From positions 186,627 to 250,626 of the forward strand of contig DFTH01000003.1 in the NCBI GenBank assembly GCA_002379425.1: a stretch of 64,000 nucleotides of DNA, read 5' to 3'. Below, piece by piece: positions 24,819 to 33,271 of this stretch; positions within the stretch are counted from its first letter, which is position 1; every line of letters begins with the position of its first letter. This DNA comes from Prevotella sp. UBA4217. Its GTDB lineage: Bacteria > Bacteroidota > Bacteroidia > Bacteroidales > Bacteroidaceae. The notes beneath the pieces are model-generated. The model was given only the letters and a program-made list of their open reading frames with translations. It was not told the origin of the DNA and searched no databases. Position numbers and translations under genes: made by a program.

Positions 24819-26009
24819 ATGAAGATATTAGTATTGAATTGTGGCTCTTCGTCGATTAAGTATGCTTTGTACAACATGGACGACAAGAGCGTGATGACCA
24901 GTGGCGGCGCTGAGCGTGTGGGCCTCGACGGCGCTTTTGTCAAGGTGAAACTTGCCAATGGCGAGAAAAAGCAGATCATGCACGACATCCCTGAGCATAC
25001 AGAGGGCGTGAAGTTCATCTTCTCCCTGTTGACTGATCCGGAGATCGGCGTCATAAAGAGTCTGGATGAGATTGATGCCGTGGGACATCGCATGGTGCAT
25101 GGAGGAGAGAAGTTCAACAAGTCAGTCGTGCTGACTGATGAGGTCCTGAAGGTCTTTGAGGAGTGCTCTGACCTGGCTCCCCTGCATAACCCTGCCAACC
25201 TGAAGGGTGTGAACGCAGTGAAAGAGTTGATGCCTGGTCTGCCTCAGGTGGGCGTCTTTGATACCGCCTTCCATCAGACGATGCCTGCCAAGGCTTATAT
25301 GTACGCCATCCCCTACGAACTGTATGAGAAGTACGGCGTGCGCCGCTATGGCTTCCACGGAACGAGCCACCGCTATGTGTCTGCCCGTGCCCTCGAGTTC
25401 CTGGGCATGAAGCCAGAGGGTACGAAGGTGATCACCTGCCACGTGGGCAACGGTGGTTCTATCGCTGCCGTGGTCGATGGCAAGTGCGTGGATACCTCAA
25501 TGGGACTCACCCCACTGGAGGGTCTTGTGATGGGTACCCGCTCTGGTGACATTGACGGCGGTGCCGTGACCTTCATCGAGAAGAAACTCGGACTGGATGC
25601 CGACGGTATGTCTAACCTGCTCAACAAGAAGAGTGGTGTGGCTGGTATTACTGGCGGTTCGAGCGATATGCGCGACGTAGAGAACGCTGCCAAGGCAGGC
25701 GACGAGCGTGCCAAGTTGGCCCAGGACATGTATTTCTACCGTATTAAGAAGTATATCGGTGCATACGCCGCTGCCATGGGTGGCGTAGATGTCATCGTCT
25801 TCACGGCTGGCGTTGGTGAGAACCAGGTGTCCATGCGCTCTGAGGTCTGCAAAGGCCTGGAGTTCCTCGGCGTGAAGTTTGATGAGCAGAAGAATCAAGT
25901 CCGTGGTGAGGAGGCAGTCATCTCTGCCGATGACTCCAAGGTAAAGGTGGTGGTTATCCCCACCGACGAGGAGTTGATGATCGCCACCGATACGATGAAT
26001 CTGTTATAA
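24819..26009 (+). CDS. ackA: Acetate kinase
   Basis: Transfers phosphate from acetyl phosphate to ADP, giving acetate and ATP. Signatures: KILVLNCGSSSIKY at residues 2-15, RRYGFHGTSHRYV (about 175-187), HVGNGGSIAAV, GLTPLEGLVMGTRSGDID and FTAGVGENQ. At 396 residues it is normal. The ATG at 24819 was preferred to an upstream frame start because it directly precedes the invariant KILVLNCGSSS. Second gene of the pta-ackA operon, with a strong terminator after the stop. Confidence 0.95.
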   Translation: MKILVLNCGSSSIKYALYNMDDKSVMTSGGAERVGLDGAFVKVKLANGEKKQIMHDIPEHTEGVKFIFSLLTDPEIGVIKSLDEIDAVGHRMVHGGEKFNKSVVLTDEVLKVFEECSDLAPLHNPANLKGVNAVKELMPGLPQVGVFDTAFHQTMPAKAYMYAIPYELYEKYGVRRYGFHGTSHRYVSARALEFLGMKPEGTKVITCHVGNGGSIAAVVDGKCVDTSMGLTPLEGLVMGTRSGDIDGGAVTFIEKKLGLDADGMSNLLNKKSGVAGITGGSSDMRDVENAAKAGDERAKLAQDMYFYRIKKYIGAYAAAMGGVDVIVFTAGVGENQVSMRSEVCKGLEFLGVKFDEQKNQVRGEEAVISADDSKVKVVVIPTDEELMIATDTMNLL

Positions 26010-26027
26010 TATCATCTTTTTCGATAT

Positions 26028-26060
26028 AGCGGCGGTTACTGTCCAGTGACCGCCGCTTTT
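26028..26060 (+). terminator. Terminator of pta-ackA
   Basis: AGCGGCGGTTACT (26028-26040) pairs with AGTGACCGCCGCT (26045-26057) around the loop GTCC, with one G-T pair, and is followed by TTTT. Confidence 0.85.
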
Positions 26061-26142
26061 CGTGCAGGTATGGGCAAGATGTTAAAATGGATGATTTCTG
26101 CAAAAAAAAGATGAAAGATGCGTTAAATTGCAAAAAAAACAT

Positions 26143-26150
26143 TAATTTTG
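26143..26150 (+). promoter_or_regulatory. Promoter -7 element of the CotH-type pair
   Basis: TAATTTTG followed by CAGCG, 37 bp before the ATG of the first lipoprotein. No good TTTG lies at the expected -33 distance. Confidence 0.5.
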
Positions 26151-26187
26151 CAGCGCATTATAAACTATCCCATAGTATTAGAAGAAG

Positions 26188-27897
26188 ATGAGGCATTTTA
26201 TTCTATTTGTAGTGGCAGTGCTTTGCCTTTCCGCCTGTAAGACGGATCTGACAGATATCGAAAAGCGTATCACGGAGGTTGAACAACAAGGCAAGGAACT
26301 TGAGGAGGCTAACAGAAGGCTCCAGGAAACGGCTGAGAATCTTAAAAGGCGTGGAGAGGAACTTGAGGAGGAAGCCCGGAGACGTCAGGAGGAAAACGAG
26401 CGGATTCAGCAGGAACTTCAAGCACTGGAGGATGAAATCAACTATGTCGAGGCGCACCTGCTCTCGATGGAATTCGTGGCTGCCGACAATCCACTTCAGT
26501 TGATTGAGAACACCCCATGTACGATTATTGGTGATAGTGTCGTGGAGTGCCGGATCCTGAATGTGACAGATGACAAGGTGCTCATCCCGCGCTTTACCTT
26601 CCAGGGCTCTCGCGTTACTATTAATGGCATAGAGGCGGAGAGCGGCAAGACCCAGTTCGACTTCAGTAGTCCTGTCGTACTGAGTGTTATTACCGCCAGT
26701 GAGATTAAGGACTATGATGTCTATGTGACTTCCTATACAGGATTGCCTACCGTATGGATCGATACCAACGGGCATGTCAACGTTGCTAATCCCAATCAGT
26801 ATTATGGCGGGAGCATCAAGGTCGTTGACAATCCGAGGACCAGGGCTGCAACTGGTGTCACGCAAGCCAGCGTGAAGATCATGGGCCTGAGTCCTATCAA
26901 GTGGTATCGTCCGGATTATATCCTCAGTAACAGCACGGACATGCTGTTGGCTAAGAATGCCTACAAGTTGAAGTTTAACAATAATATCTCCCTACTGGAT
27001 GATCCCAGTGGTACGACTTGGGGGCTTTATCCCTGTAGTGGTGATCTGACTTTCCTTCACCAGCAGACGGCCTATAATATGAGTAGGATGAGTAAACTGG
27101 GCTATACGCCTGGTCTGCATCATGTGGAGATGTTTCTCAATAGCAGGTTCTTTGGGACATACGTGCTTCAAGAACTCATAGAGGTGTCAGATAAGAGACT
27201 GGATATTGGTAGCACTGGCTTTCTCCTGAGTGTTGGATCGGGGGAATCTGGCTTTACTTTCTATACGAATTATCTGGAGAACCCCGTGACAGTCGTATCG
27301 CCTGCCTCTATAGGGTCAGAATGGCAAACGTGGGTGAACAATATGGTGCTTTATGCAGAGAATGCTCTGTTCTCCCCTAATTTTACGGATGCCTCGACGG
27401 GTTGGCAGCAGTTCATGGATATTGATTCTTTTGTCGATTGGTATCTGATCAACGAGATAGCCCGGAATGAGAATGGTGCCTTTAAGTCGAACTGCATGAT
27501 GACGCTACAGTCAGGCGGAAAGTTGAAGATGGGGCCAGTAGGCGATTTCGAGAAGGCTTTTGATAATAACTCGAATGCCTCTTCCACTGGTTTCGTCATC
27601 AAGAACACCCAATGGTTTAACCGTCTCTTCCAGGATCCTGCTTTCGTAGCGAAGGTGAAGGAACGCTTCGGCTATTTCTATGACCATCAGTTGGATATCA
27701 TCTCTGGTATCAATGCGGATGCCGAGTACCTGAAATATGCGGTTAAGGAGGATGACAACAAGTGGGACACCTATGCTGCCTATACCTCTTCTACCATTAG
27801 TGTGTGGCAGGCTTATGGCACCAAGGTCGGTGCGATGAAAGTCTGGCTGTCTTCTCGCATGAACTGGCTAAAAAGGGAATTCGACGCCATGGCTTGA
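26188..27897 (+). CDS. CotH-type lipoprotein, divergent paralogue
   Basis: 569 residues. Lipoprotein signal MRHFILFVVAVLCLSAC (Cys 17), then a charged coiled coil rich in Glu, Gln and Arg (about residues 25-90), an immunoglobulin-like or linker region, and a C-terminal CotH-type domain. The next gene is a paralogue. Compared with it, the conserved RGNSTW region here is degraded (KIMGLSPIKWY), and the later PIWDFDLAF is GPVGDFEKAF, losing Trp and changing the second Asp to Glu. Known CotH proteins are atypical secreted or surface kinases; this copy looks catalytically weakened and may act as a partner or pseudoenzyme, which is inference. Confidence 0.75.
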   Translation: MRHFILFVVAVLCLSACKTDLTDIEKRITEVEQQGKELEEANRRLQETAENLKRRGEELEEEARRRQEENERIQQELQALEDEINYVEAHLLSMEFVAADNPLQLIENTPCTIIGDSVVECRILNVTDDKVLIPRFTFQGSRVTINGIEAESGKTQFDFSSPVVLSVITASEIKDYDVYVTSYTGLPTVWIDTNGHVNVANPNQYYGGSIKVVDNPRTRAATGVTQASVKIMGLSPIKWYRPDYILSNSTDMLLAKNAYKLKFNNNISLLDDPSGTTWGLYPCSGDLTFLHQQTAYNMSRMSKLGYTPGLHHVEMFLNSRFFGTYVLQELIEVSDKRLDIGSTGFLLSVGSGESGFTFYTNYLENPVTVVSPASIGSEWQTWVNNMVLYAENALFSPNFTDASTGWQQFMDIDSFVDWYLINEIARNENGAFKSNCMMTLQSGGKLKMGPVGDFEKAFDNNSNASSTGFVIKNTQWFNRLFQDPAFVAKVKERFGYFYDHQLDIISGINADAEYLKYAVKEDDNKWDTYAAYTSSTISVWQAYGTKVGAMKVWLSSRMNWLKREFDAMA

Positions 27898-27934
27898 CAG
27901 CCGGTGCTTAATTTACTGACAAGTACTGACAAGG

Positions 27935-29626
27935 ATGAAAAAGTTATTTTTCCCCATACTATTGATACTCTGTTTGTCTTCTTGTAAGGAAGACTTGACA
28001 GACTATTTCATGCGGATGGACTGGCGGGAGGCTGCAAATGACTCCCTGAAGAATGAGAACGATAAGATACGGCAGCAGAATGAGGCTCAGGAGCGGTGGA
28101 ATGCAGCCATGGAAGAAATGAATTCCCGTCTGGCGCTGGAAACCGAAGAACTAAGAGCGAAACTCGAGAGTCTGGAGGCTGCGACGCAGGTTGTCGTGGA
28201 ACCCAAGTTGCGCAATATTGAATTTGTAACCACCGAGAATCCTTTCTTGCCGTCTAATGTGTCGTGTGAGATCATCGGTGATAGTGTCATTGAATGCTGG
28301 CTCCCCCTCATCACGACAGATAAGTACCTGATTCCGCGGTTTACCTTCGACGGTACGCTCGTGACCATCAACGGTGCGGAGGCTGTCAGTAAGAGTTCCA
28401 TGTTCGATTTCAAGGCTCCTGCGACGGTAACGGTCCATACCTCAGAGAAATCGCAGAACTACCGTATGTATGTCCACTGTTTCACTGGATTACCTATTAT
28501 GCGGATCAATACAGAGGGTGGCTTGCCCATTACCTCAAAGGAGTATTACTTGAATGCCCACATGTCATTGACAGAAGATGTCAGGACGCGTGCGCCGGGT
28601 GATGTCCTGGAGGCAGACCTGCAGATCAAGGGGCGTGGTAATTCTACGTGGAGACGGTGGCCCAAGAAGCCTTATCGTCTGAAGTTCAATGAGAAAGTGT
28701 CGTTGCTCGGGGAGCATAAGGATAAGTCGTGGGTGCTGTTGGCAAATTATGCAGATAAGAGCGCCTTGCGAAATCATACGGCACTCTATCTCGGAAAGAT
28801 CAGCAACCTGGAATATACCTCCAGTTCTCATTTCGTGGAACTGATCCTTAATGGGAAGTATGATGGTACATACGAGGTGTGTGAGAAGATGAAGATATCC
28901 AATCATCGCGTAGCGGTCGGCGACGATGGCTTCCTGCTGGAAGTGGATGGCCGCGCTATTGAAAACGGAGATTCGACCTTCTTCTATGTCGCTCACATGA
29001 CACAGCCGATAAGTGTAGAGGATCCCGAGGTTGTCAAGGACGATGCTAATTACAACTATGTGCGTGATTACGTGTCAACCGCTGATGCTGTCCTTTATTC
29101 GGAATATTTCACTGATCCTACTTATGGCTGGAGAGCCTATTTCGACATGGACTCGTTTGTCGATTGGTATCTGATCAATGAGATTACCCACAATCCTGAT
29201 GCGACGATGCTATACAGTTGCTTCATGCATCTGAAACGGGGTGGGAAGATCACTATGGGACCAATCTGGGACTTTGACCTGGCATTCGGTAATGTTGACT
29301 ACTGGGAGCGTGGCCCCTTTAATTTCTGGATCAAGAAGTCTGACTGGATTATCAGGATGTTCAAGGATCCTGCCTTTAAGGCCAGAGTCAAGGAGCGCTA
29401 TGATTATTTCTATAGCAGGAAGTATGACATCATGCGCGAGATTGACGAGACTGCTACTTATCTGAAAGGCTCCATAGAGGAGAATGAAAACAGGTGGCAC
29501 ACGTTCTATGAGTACGTCTTACCCAACTACGAGGTATGGGGCAGTTATCAAAACGAAGTCCAGTCCGTGAAGATGTGGTTAAACAACCGCATGGACTGGT
29601 TAAAGGCAGAGTTTGATAAGATGTAA
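27935..29626 (+). CDS. CotH kinase family lipoprotein
   Basis: 563 residues. Lipoprotein signal MKKLFFPILLILCLSSC (Cys 17), a short coiled coil (about 28-80), a linker domain, and a CotH domain with canonical landmarks: IKGRGNSTW followed by PKKPYRLKFNEKVSLLG (about 228-253), NYADKSALRNHTALYLG, and GPIWDFDLAFGN near 440 with the metal-binding Asp residues. CotH of Bacillus phosphorylates spore-coat proteins; Bacteroidales homologues are surface lipoproteins whose targets I cannot name. It follows its degenerate paralogue by 37 bp with the same domain order, so they are a duplicated pair in one operon. The 3' end overlaps the convergent sugar kinase gene by 27 bp. Confidence 0.85.
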   Translation: MKKLFFPILLILCLSSCKEDLTDYFMRMDWREAANDSLKNENDKIRQQNEAQERWNAAMEEMNSRLALETEELRAKLESLEAATQVVVEPKLRNIEFVTTENPFLPSNVSCEIIGDSVIECWLPLITTDKYLIPRFTFDGTLVTINGAEAVSKSSMFDFKAPATVTVHTSEKSQNYRMYVHCFTGLPIMRINTEGGLPITSKEYYLNAHMSLTEDVRTRAPGDVLEADLQIKGRGNSTWRRWPKKPYRLKFNEKVSLLGEHKDKSWVLLANYADKSALRNHTALYLGKISNLEYTSSSHFVELILNGKYDGTYEVCEKMKISNHRVAVGDDGFLLEVDGRAIENGDSTFFYVAHMTQPISVEDPEVVKDDANYNYVRDYVSTADAVLYSEYFTDPTYGWRAYFDMDSFVDWYLINEITHNPDATMLYSCFMHLKRGGKITMGPIWDFDLAFGNVDYWERGPFNFWIKKSDWIIRMFKDPAFKARVKERYDYFYSRKYDIMREIDETATYLKGSIEENENRWHTFYEYVLPNYEVWGSYQNEVQSVKMWLNNRMDWLKAEFDKM

Positions 29627-30631
29627 TATCTCCTCTTCCGTTGAAAGATTGAAATCTCCGGGAATAGAGTTCTTCAGTGCCGCTGCGGCTAAAGAATAGT
29701 TCAATTGCTTTTGCTTGTCGTCAGGGAAGAGCCTGATGGCATGTAGCCATCCTCCCATAAAGGCATCGCCTACGCCGACGGGATCCACCACGTCGGGGAT
29801 GTCCATGATGGGGGATTGGAGCAGTGTGCCTTCCGTCCAAAGCAGACCTGTCAGCGTATGATGGTTCGACGATACCTCATTGCGCATGCCCATCATCCAG
29901 TTCTTCACACGCGGGAAATTCTCATGTAGTTCGTCAAACCACGCGCTATACTCATCCATCTGCATCTTGAAAGTAGAGTCTATGGCGGTGAATGGTGGCT
30001 GTGGATGTTGGGTCAGCCAGTCGAACTCGATGGCATCACCGAACATCATGTCGCATCGTGATAGCATCTTGCTGAGTGTCTCACGAGGATTGGCACCTTC
30101 GTATTTCCATAGGTTCTTACGGTAGTTGATGTCGAAGCATACGCTCACGCCTAATTCATCGGCAATGTCAAGGGCTTCAAAGGTAGCCTCTGCGGCCTGG
30201 GGAGAGATGGCGGCAGTAATGCCCGATACGTGGAAGAAGGTACAGCCTTTAAGTATGTCCCGCCAGGGAATCATACCTGGCTTCAGGTCGTAATAGGCGG
30301 AGTTGGCACGGTCGTAGATGACTTTCGGCGGTCTCATGCCAGAGGCTGGCTCGAAGTAGTAGGTGCCGATGCGCTGTCCACCATAGAGCACGTGGCTGGT
30401 ATCCACTCCCAACTGTGCCAGGTTCATGGCCCCGGCATGTCCCACAGGCGTGTCGGGCAGGCGGGTGATATAGGTAACATCCTCTCCCTGCGTCGCAAGC
30501 GACACGGCTACGTTGGCCTCGCTGCCTCCATACTTGCTGGTGAACATATCTCCCTGTGTCAGTCTCAGGTGGTAGGGTTTAGAGAATCGGAGGAGGAGTT
30601 CTCCGAAAGTTACGATCTTTTGTCTTTCCAT
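29600..30631 (-). CDS. PfkB-family sugar kinase, probably 2-keto-3-deoxygluconate kinase
   Basis: 343 residues. The N-terminus IVTFGELLLRFSKP and GGSEANVAVSLA match the sugar-binding part of PfkB kinases, and DPVGVGDAFMGGW (about 278-290) is the C-terminal signature with the catalytic Asp. The closest resemblance by eye is to 2-dehydro-3-deoxygluconokinase (KdgK), which phosphorylates KDG from uronate breakdown; other ketose or acid sugars are possible. It is an isolated gene here: the usual KDPG aldolase neighbour is not present, and the 3' end overlaps the CotH gene. lpxH lies upstream on the same strand. Confidence 0.8.
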   Translation of the reverse strand: MERQKIVTFGELLLRFSKPYHLRLTQGDMFTSKYGGSEANVAVSLATQGEDVTYITRLPDTPVGHAGAMNLAQLGVDTSHVLYGGQRIGTYYFEPASGMRPPKVIYDRANSAYYDLKPGMIPWRDILKGCTFFHVSGITAAISPQAAEATFEALDIADELGVSVCFDINYRKNLWKYEGANPRETLSKMLSRCDMMFGDAIEFDWLTQHPQPPFTAIDSTFKMQMDEYSAWFDELHENFPRVKNWMMGMRNEVSSNHHTLTGLLWTEGTLLQSPIMDIPDVVDPVGVGDAFMGGWLHAIRLFPDDKQKQLNYSLAAAALKNSIPGDFNLSTEEEILHLIKLCL

Positions 30632-30654
30632 TTTCGTTTTTGTGAGTTTATTGT

Positions 30655-31419
30655 TTACGGACGGCTTTCGCCCTCGATGTACTGCGACATCAGCAGGTGG
30701 TCGCCGTCATAGACCACGTATGTGAAGTGGCTGATCCAGTCGCCTAATATAATCATACGGGCCTTCTTGGTCAGTTGCAGGTCCAGTTCGATATGGCGGT
30801 GACCATAGATGAAGTAATCGACGTTGGAGTGGTATTGGATATACTTCTTCGTGAAGAGTACCAGATGTTCGCGGTTCTCTCCCATATAGGCAGGCTCCTC
30901 GCCGTTGGGACGCTTCATGCGTGAATGCTTGGCCCAGTTCAGTCCGAACCACATCGCCCAGCGGGGATGGATGTTGGAGAAAGCCCACTGGCAAAACTTG
31001 GAATGGAAGATGGCACGGATTACCTTGAACTTCTTGTCAGGGTCTCCCAGCCCGTCACCGTGAGCCAGAAAGAACATCTTTCCATATATCTCTGTCGTCA
31101 AGGGTTGCTTATGGAGGATTACGCCGCACTCCTTCTCCAGATAGTCGTATGCCCAGATGTCATGGTTGCCTGTGAAGTAGTGTACCTCCACCCCCATGTC
31201 CGTCAGTTCGGAAATCTTGCCAAGGAAACGTGTATAGCCTTTGGGTACCACGTATTTGTATTCGTACCAGAAGTCGAACATGTCGCCCAGCATATAGATG
31301 GCAGCCGCCTTTTCCTTGATAGAGTCAAGGAAGCGCACCAGTCGCCGTTCCTGCATCCGACCGTGCGGGATGGCCAGCGACCCAAGGTGGGCATCGGAGA
31401 GGAAGTAGATATTCTTCAT
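30655..31419 (-). CDS. lpxH: UDP-2,3-diacylglucosamine pyrophosphohydrolase
   Basis: Cleaves UDP-2,3-diacylglucosamine to lipid X in lipid A synthesis at the inner membrane. It is a calcineurin-like phosphoesterase with the metal-binding series SDAHLGS (residues 8-14), GDMFDFW (about 45-51), GNHD (about 82-85), a histidine-containing FLAHGDGLG and a C-terminal YGHRHIE. The 254 residues are normal. The start lies 1 bp after the stop of the MIP18-family gene, so the two are cotranscribed. Confidence 0.88.
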   Translation of the reverse strand: MKNIYFLSDAHLGSLAIPHGRMQERRLVRFLDSIKEKAAAIYMLGDMFDFWYEYKYVVPKGYTRFLGKISELTDMGVEVHYFTGNHDIWAYDYLEKECGVILHKQPLTTEIYGKMFFLAHGDGLGDPDKKFKVIRAIFHSKFCQWAFSNIHPRWAMWFGLNWAKHSRMKRPNGEEPAYMGENREHLVLFTKKYIQYHSNVDYFIYGHRHIELDLQLTKKARMIILGDWISHFTYVVYDGDHLLMSQYIEGESRP

Positions 31420-31420
31420 A

Positions 31421-31741
31421 TCAGTCGAATCCTAATTCTACGCGCGCCTCCTCACTCATCATCGACTGGTCCCAGGCAGGCTCGAAGACGAGGTTCACAT
31501 TGGCTCCTTTAACGCCATCGACACTCTCCACCTTCGTGCGTACATCTTCTAATATGAAATCGGCGGCAGGACAATTGGGCGCGGTAAAGGTCATGTCCAG
31601 TTCTACCGACGCGTCTTCCTGTACGTCGATCTTGTAGATCATTCCCAAGTCGTAGATGTTGACGGGGATCTCCGGGTCATAGACTGTCTTCAGCACATCT
31701 ACAATCCTCTCTTCTATCTGAGTTTTCTCTTCTTGCGTCAT
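31421..31741 (-). CDS. MIP18 family (DUF59) iron-sulfur assembly protein
   Basis: 106 residues starting MTQEEKTQIEERIVDVLKTV, with the family hallmark VYDPEIPVNIYDLGMIY (about 20-36), then TFTAPNCPAADFI with its conserved Cys. Relatives (SufT, PaaD, eukaryotic MIP18) help mature or insert iron-sulfur clusters, which would suit an organism with the several ferredoxins seen near 14-17 kb. The ATG at 31741 lies 8 bp downstream of a TACCTTTG box (31750-31757), which rules out the much longer frame upstream. lpxH follows after 1 bp. Confidence 0.85.
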   Translation of the reverse strand: MTQEEKTQIEERIVDVLKTVYDPEIPVNIYDLGMIYKIDVQEDASVELDMTFTAPNCPAADFILEDVRTKVESVDGVKGANVNLVFEPAWDQSMMSEEARVELGFD

Positions 31742-31749
31742 AATCGCTG

Positions 31750-31829
31750 CAAAGGTACGCATTTTTACCTGAAAATATGAATCTTTAAGCGAGAATTCTT
31801 TGGAATCTGATAACTTTTGCTTACTTTTG
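31750..31829. promoter_or_regulatory. Divergent promoters of the MIP18-family and symporter genes
   Basis: TACCTTTG on the minus strand at 31750-31757, 8 bp from the MIP18-family ATG, and TACTTTTG on the plus strand at 31822-31829, 8 bp from the symporter ATG. Both spacings leave almost no room for a leader. Confidence 0.65.
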
Positions 31830-31837
31830 CAGAGGAA

Positions 31838-33235
31838 ATGATAGAATACATCAATCAACTGAATGACGTGCTGTGGACTTATGCCATTATTGCCGGCCTG
31901 GTAGGGTGCGGGCTGTGGTTCACGTGGCGTACCCATTTCGTTCAGTTCAGCATGGTGGGCGAGATGCTTAGGCTGTTGACCGACAGTTCCGCTCGTCCAC
32001 AGGGTGGCGAGAAGCATATCTCTTCCTTTCAGGCGTTTGTTGTATCATTGGCCTCCAGGGTCGGTACGGGCAATCTTGCCGGTGTGGCTACGGCCATTGC
32101 CGTGGGAGGTCCTGGGTCTGTGTTCTGGATGTGGGTCATGGCTCTTGTCGGCTCCGCCACGGCTTTCGTGGAATCTACGTTGGGCCAACTGTTCAAGCGC
32201 CACCACAGTGAGTCGTTTATCGGAGGTCCTGCCTATTATATCGAACGGGGTCTTCACTGCCGATGGATGGCAGTGCTCTTTGCCGTCTTGATCACGATGA
32301 CATTTGGCTTAGCCAATAACTCGGTGCAGTCCAATACGATTTGTGGGGCGATGGAGGGGGCCTTCGGATGGAGCCCGGCAGTGTCGGGTGTCGTGCTGAT
32401 GGTGATGACGCTTGTCATCGTCTTCGGCGGCATCCAGCGTATCGCCCGTGTGAGTTCTTTTTTGGTACCTATCATGGCAGTGGGCTATTTCTTGCTGGCG
32501 GTGGTCATCGTCATCATGAACATTCATCTGATACCTCATGTCTTTAAGGTGATTATCGACAGTGCCTTCGGACTGAACCAGGCTGTTGGCGGAATGGTTG
32601 GCGCTACCATCATGAATGGTGTCAAGCGCGGTCTTTTTTCCAACGAGGCAGGGGAGGGCAGTGCCCCGAATGCCGCAGCAACGGCGGCTGTGTCCCATCC
32701 TGTCAAACAGGGGCTTATCCAGGCGCTTGGCGTATTCACGGATACGCTGGTCGTCTGCTCGTGCACGGCCTTTATCATCCTGATCAGTGGTGTCTATCAG
32801 GATTCCGCCCTTAATGGCATCATGCTCACACAATCGGCGCTTGAGAGTCAGGTGGGAGCGTGGGGACCGGTGTTCATCGCCATTGCCATCTTTCTGTTTG
32901 CCTATTCGTCGATGATTGCCAACTACTACTATGGAGAGGCTAATGTGCGCTTCATGTCGAAGAATCCGAAGGCCCTATTATGGTTCCGGATATTCTCGGG
33001 TGGTGTCATGGTGCTCTTCGGATCGCTGGTATCACTCGATACCGTGTGGAGTATCATCGACCTGTGCATGGCTCTCCTCACAGCCTGCAATCTCGTGGCC
33101 ATCATCCTGTTGGGAAAATATGCCTTCCGCCTGCTCGACGACTACCGTAGTCAGAAGCGTCGGGGTATCCGTGACCCAGAGTTCCATCGCAGCCAGTTCC
33201 CTGAGATCGAAGGCGATCTGGAATGCTGGGAATGA
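31838..33235 (+). CDS. Alanine/glycine:cation symporter (AGCS) family
   Basis: 465 residues with about ten membrane segments. It takes up alanine or glycine with sodium across the inner membrane. Family marks: a helix with GTGNLAGVATAIAVGGPGSVFWMW (about residues 77-100), ESTLGQLFKRH, GGPAYYIERGL, and FSNEAGEGSAPNAAATA (about 271-287). The ATG at 31838 was chosen because the promoter box ends 8 bp upstream. A GH43 gene follows 36 bp downstream on the same strand, though a functional link is not obvious. Confidence 0.92.
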   Translation: MIEYINQLNDVLWTYAIIAGLVGCGLWFTWRTHFVQFSMVGEMLRLLTDSSARPQGGEKHISSFQAFVVSLASRVGTGNLAGVATAIAVGGPGSVFWMWVMALVGSATAFVESTLGQLFKRHHSESFIGGPAYYIERGLHCRWMAVLFAVLITMTFGLANNSVQSNTICGAMEGAFGWSPAVSGVVLMVMTLVIVFGGIQRIARVSSFLVPIMAVGYFLLAVVIVIMNIHLIPHVFKVIIDSAFGLNQAVGGMVGATIMNGVKRGLFSNEAGEGSAPNAAATAAVSHPVKQGLIQALGVFTDTLVVCSCTAFIILISGVYQDSALNGIMLTQSALESQVGAWGPVFIAIAIFLFAYSSMIANYYYGEANVRFMSKNPKALLWFRIFSGGVMVLFGSLVSLDTVWSIIDLCMALLTACNLVAIILLGKYAFRLLDDYRSQKRRGIRDPEFHRSQFPEIEGDLECWE

Positions 33236-33271
33236 CATCCTCGTAATGATATAAACCAATAATTGACCTAT

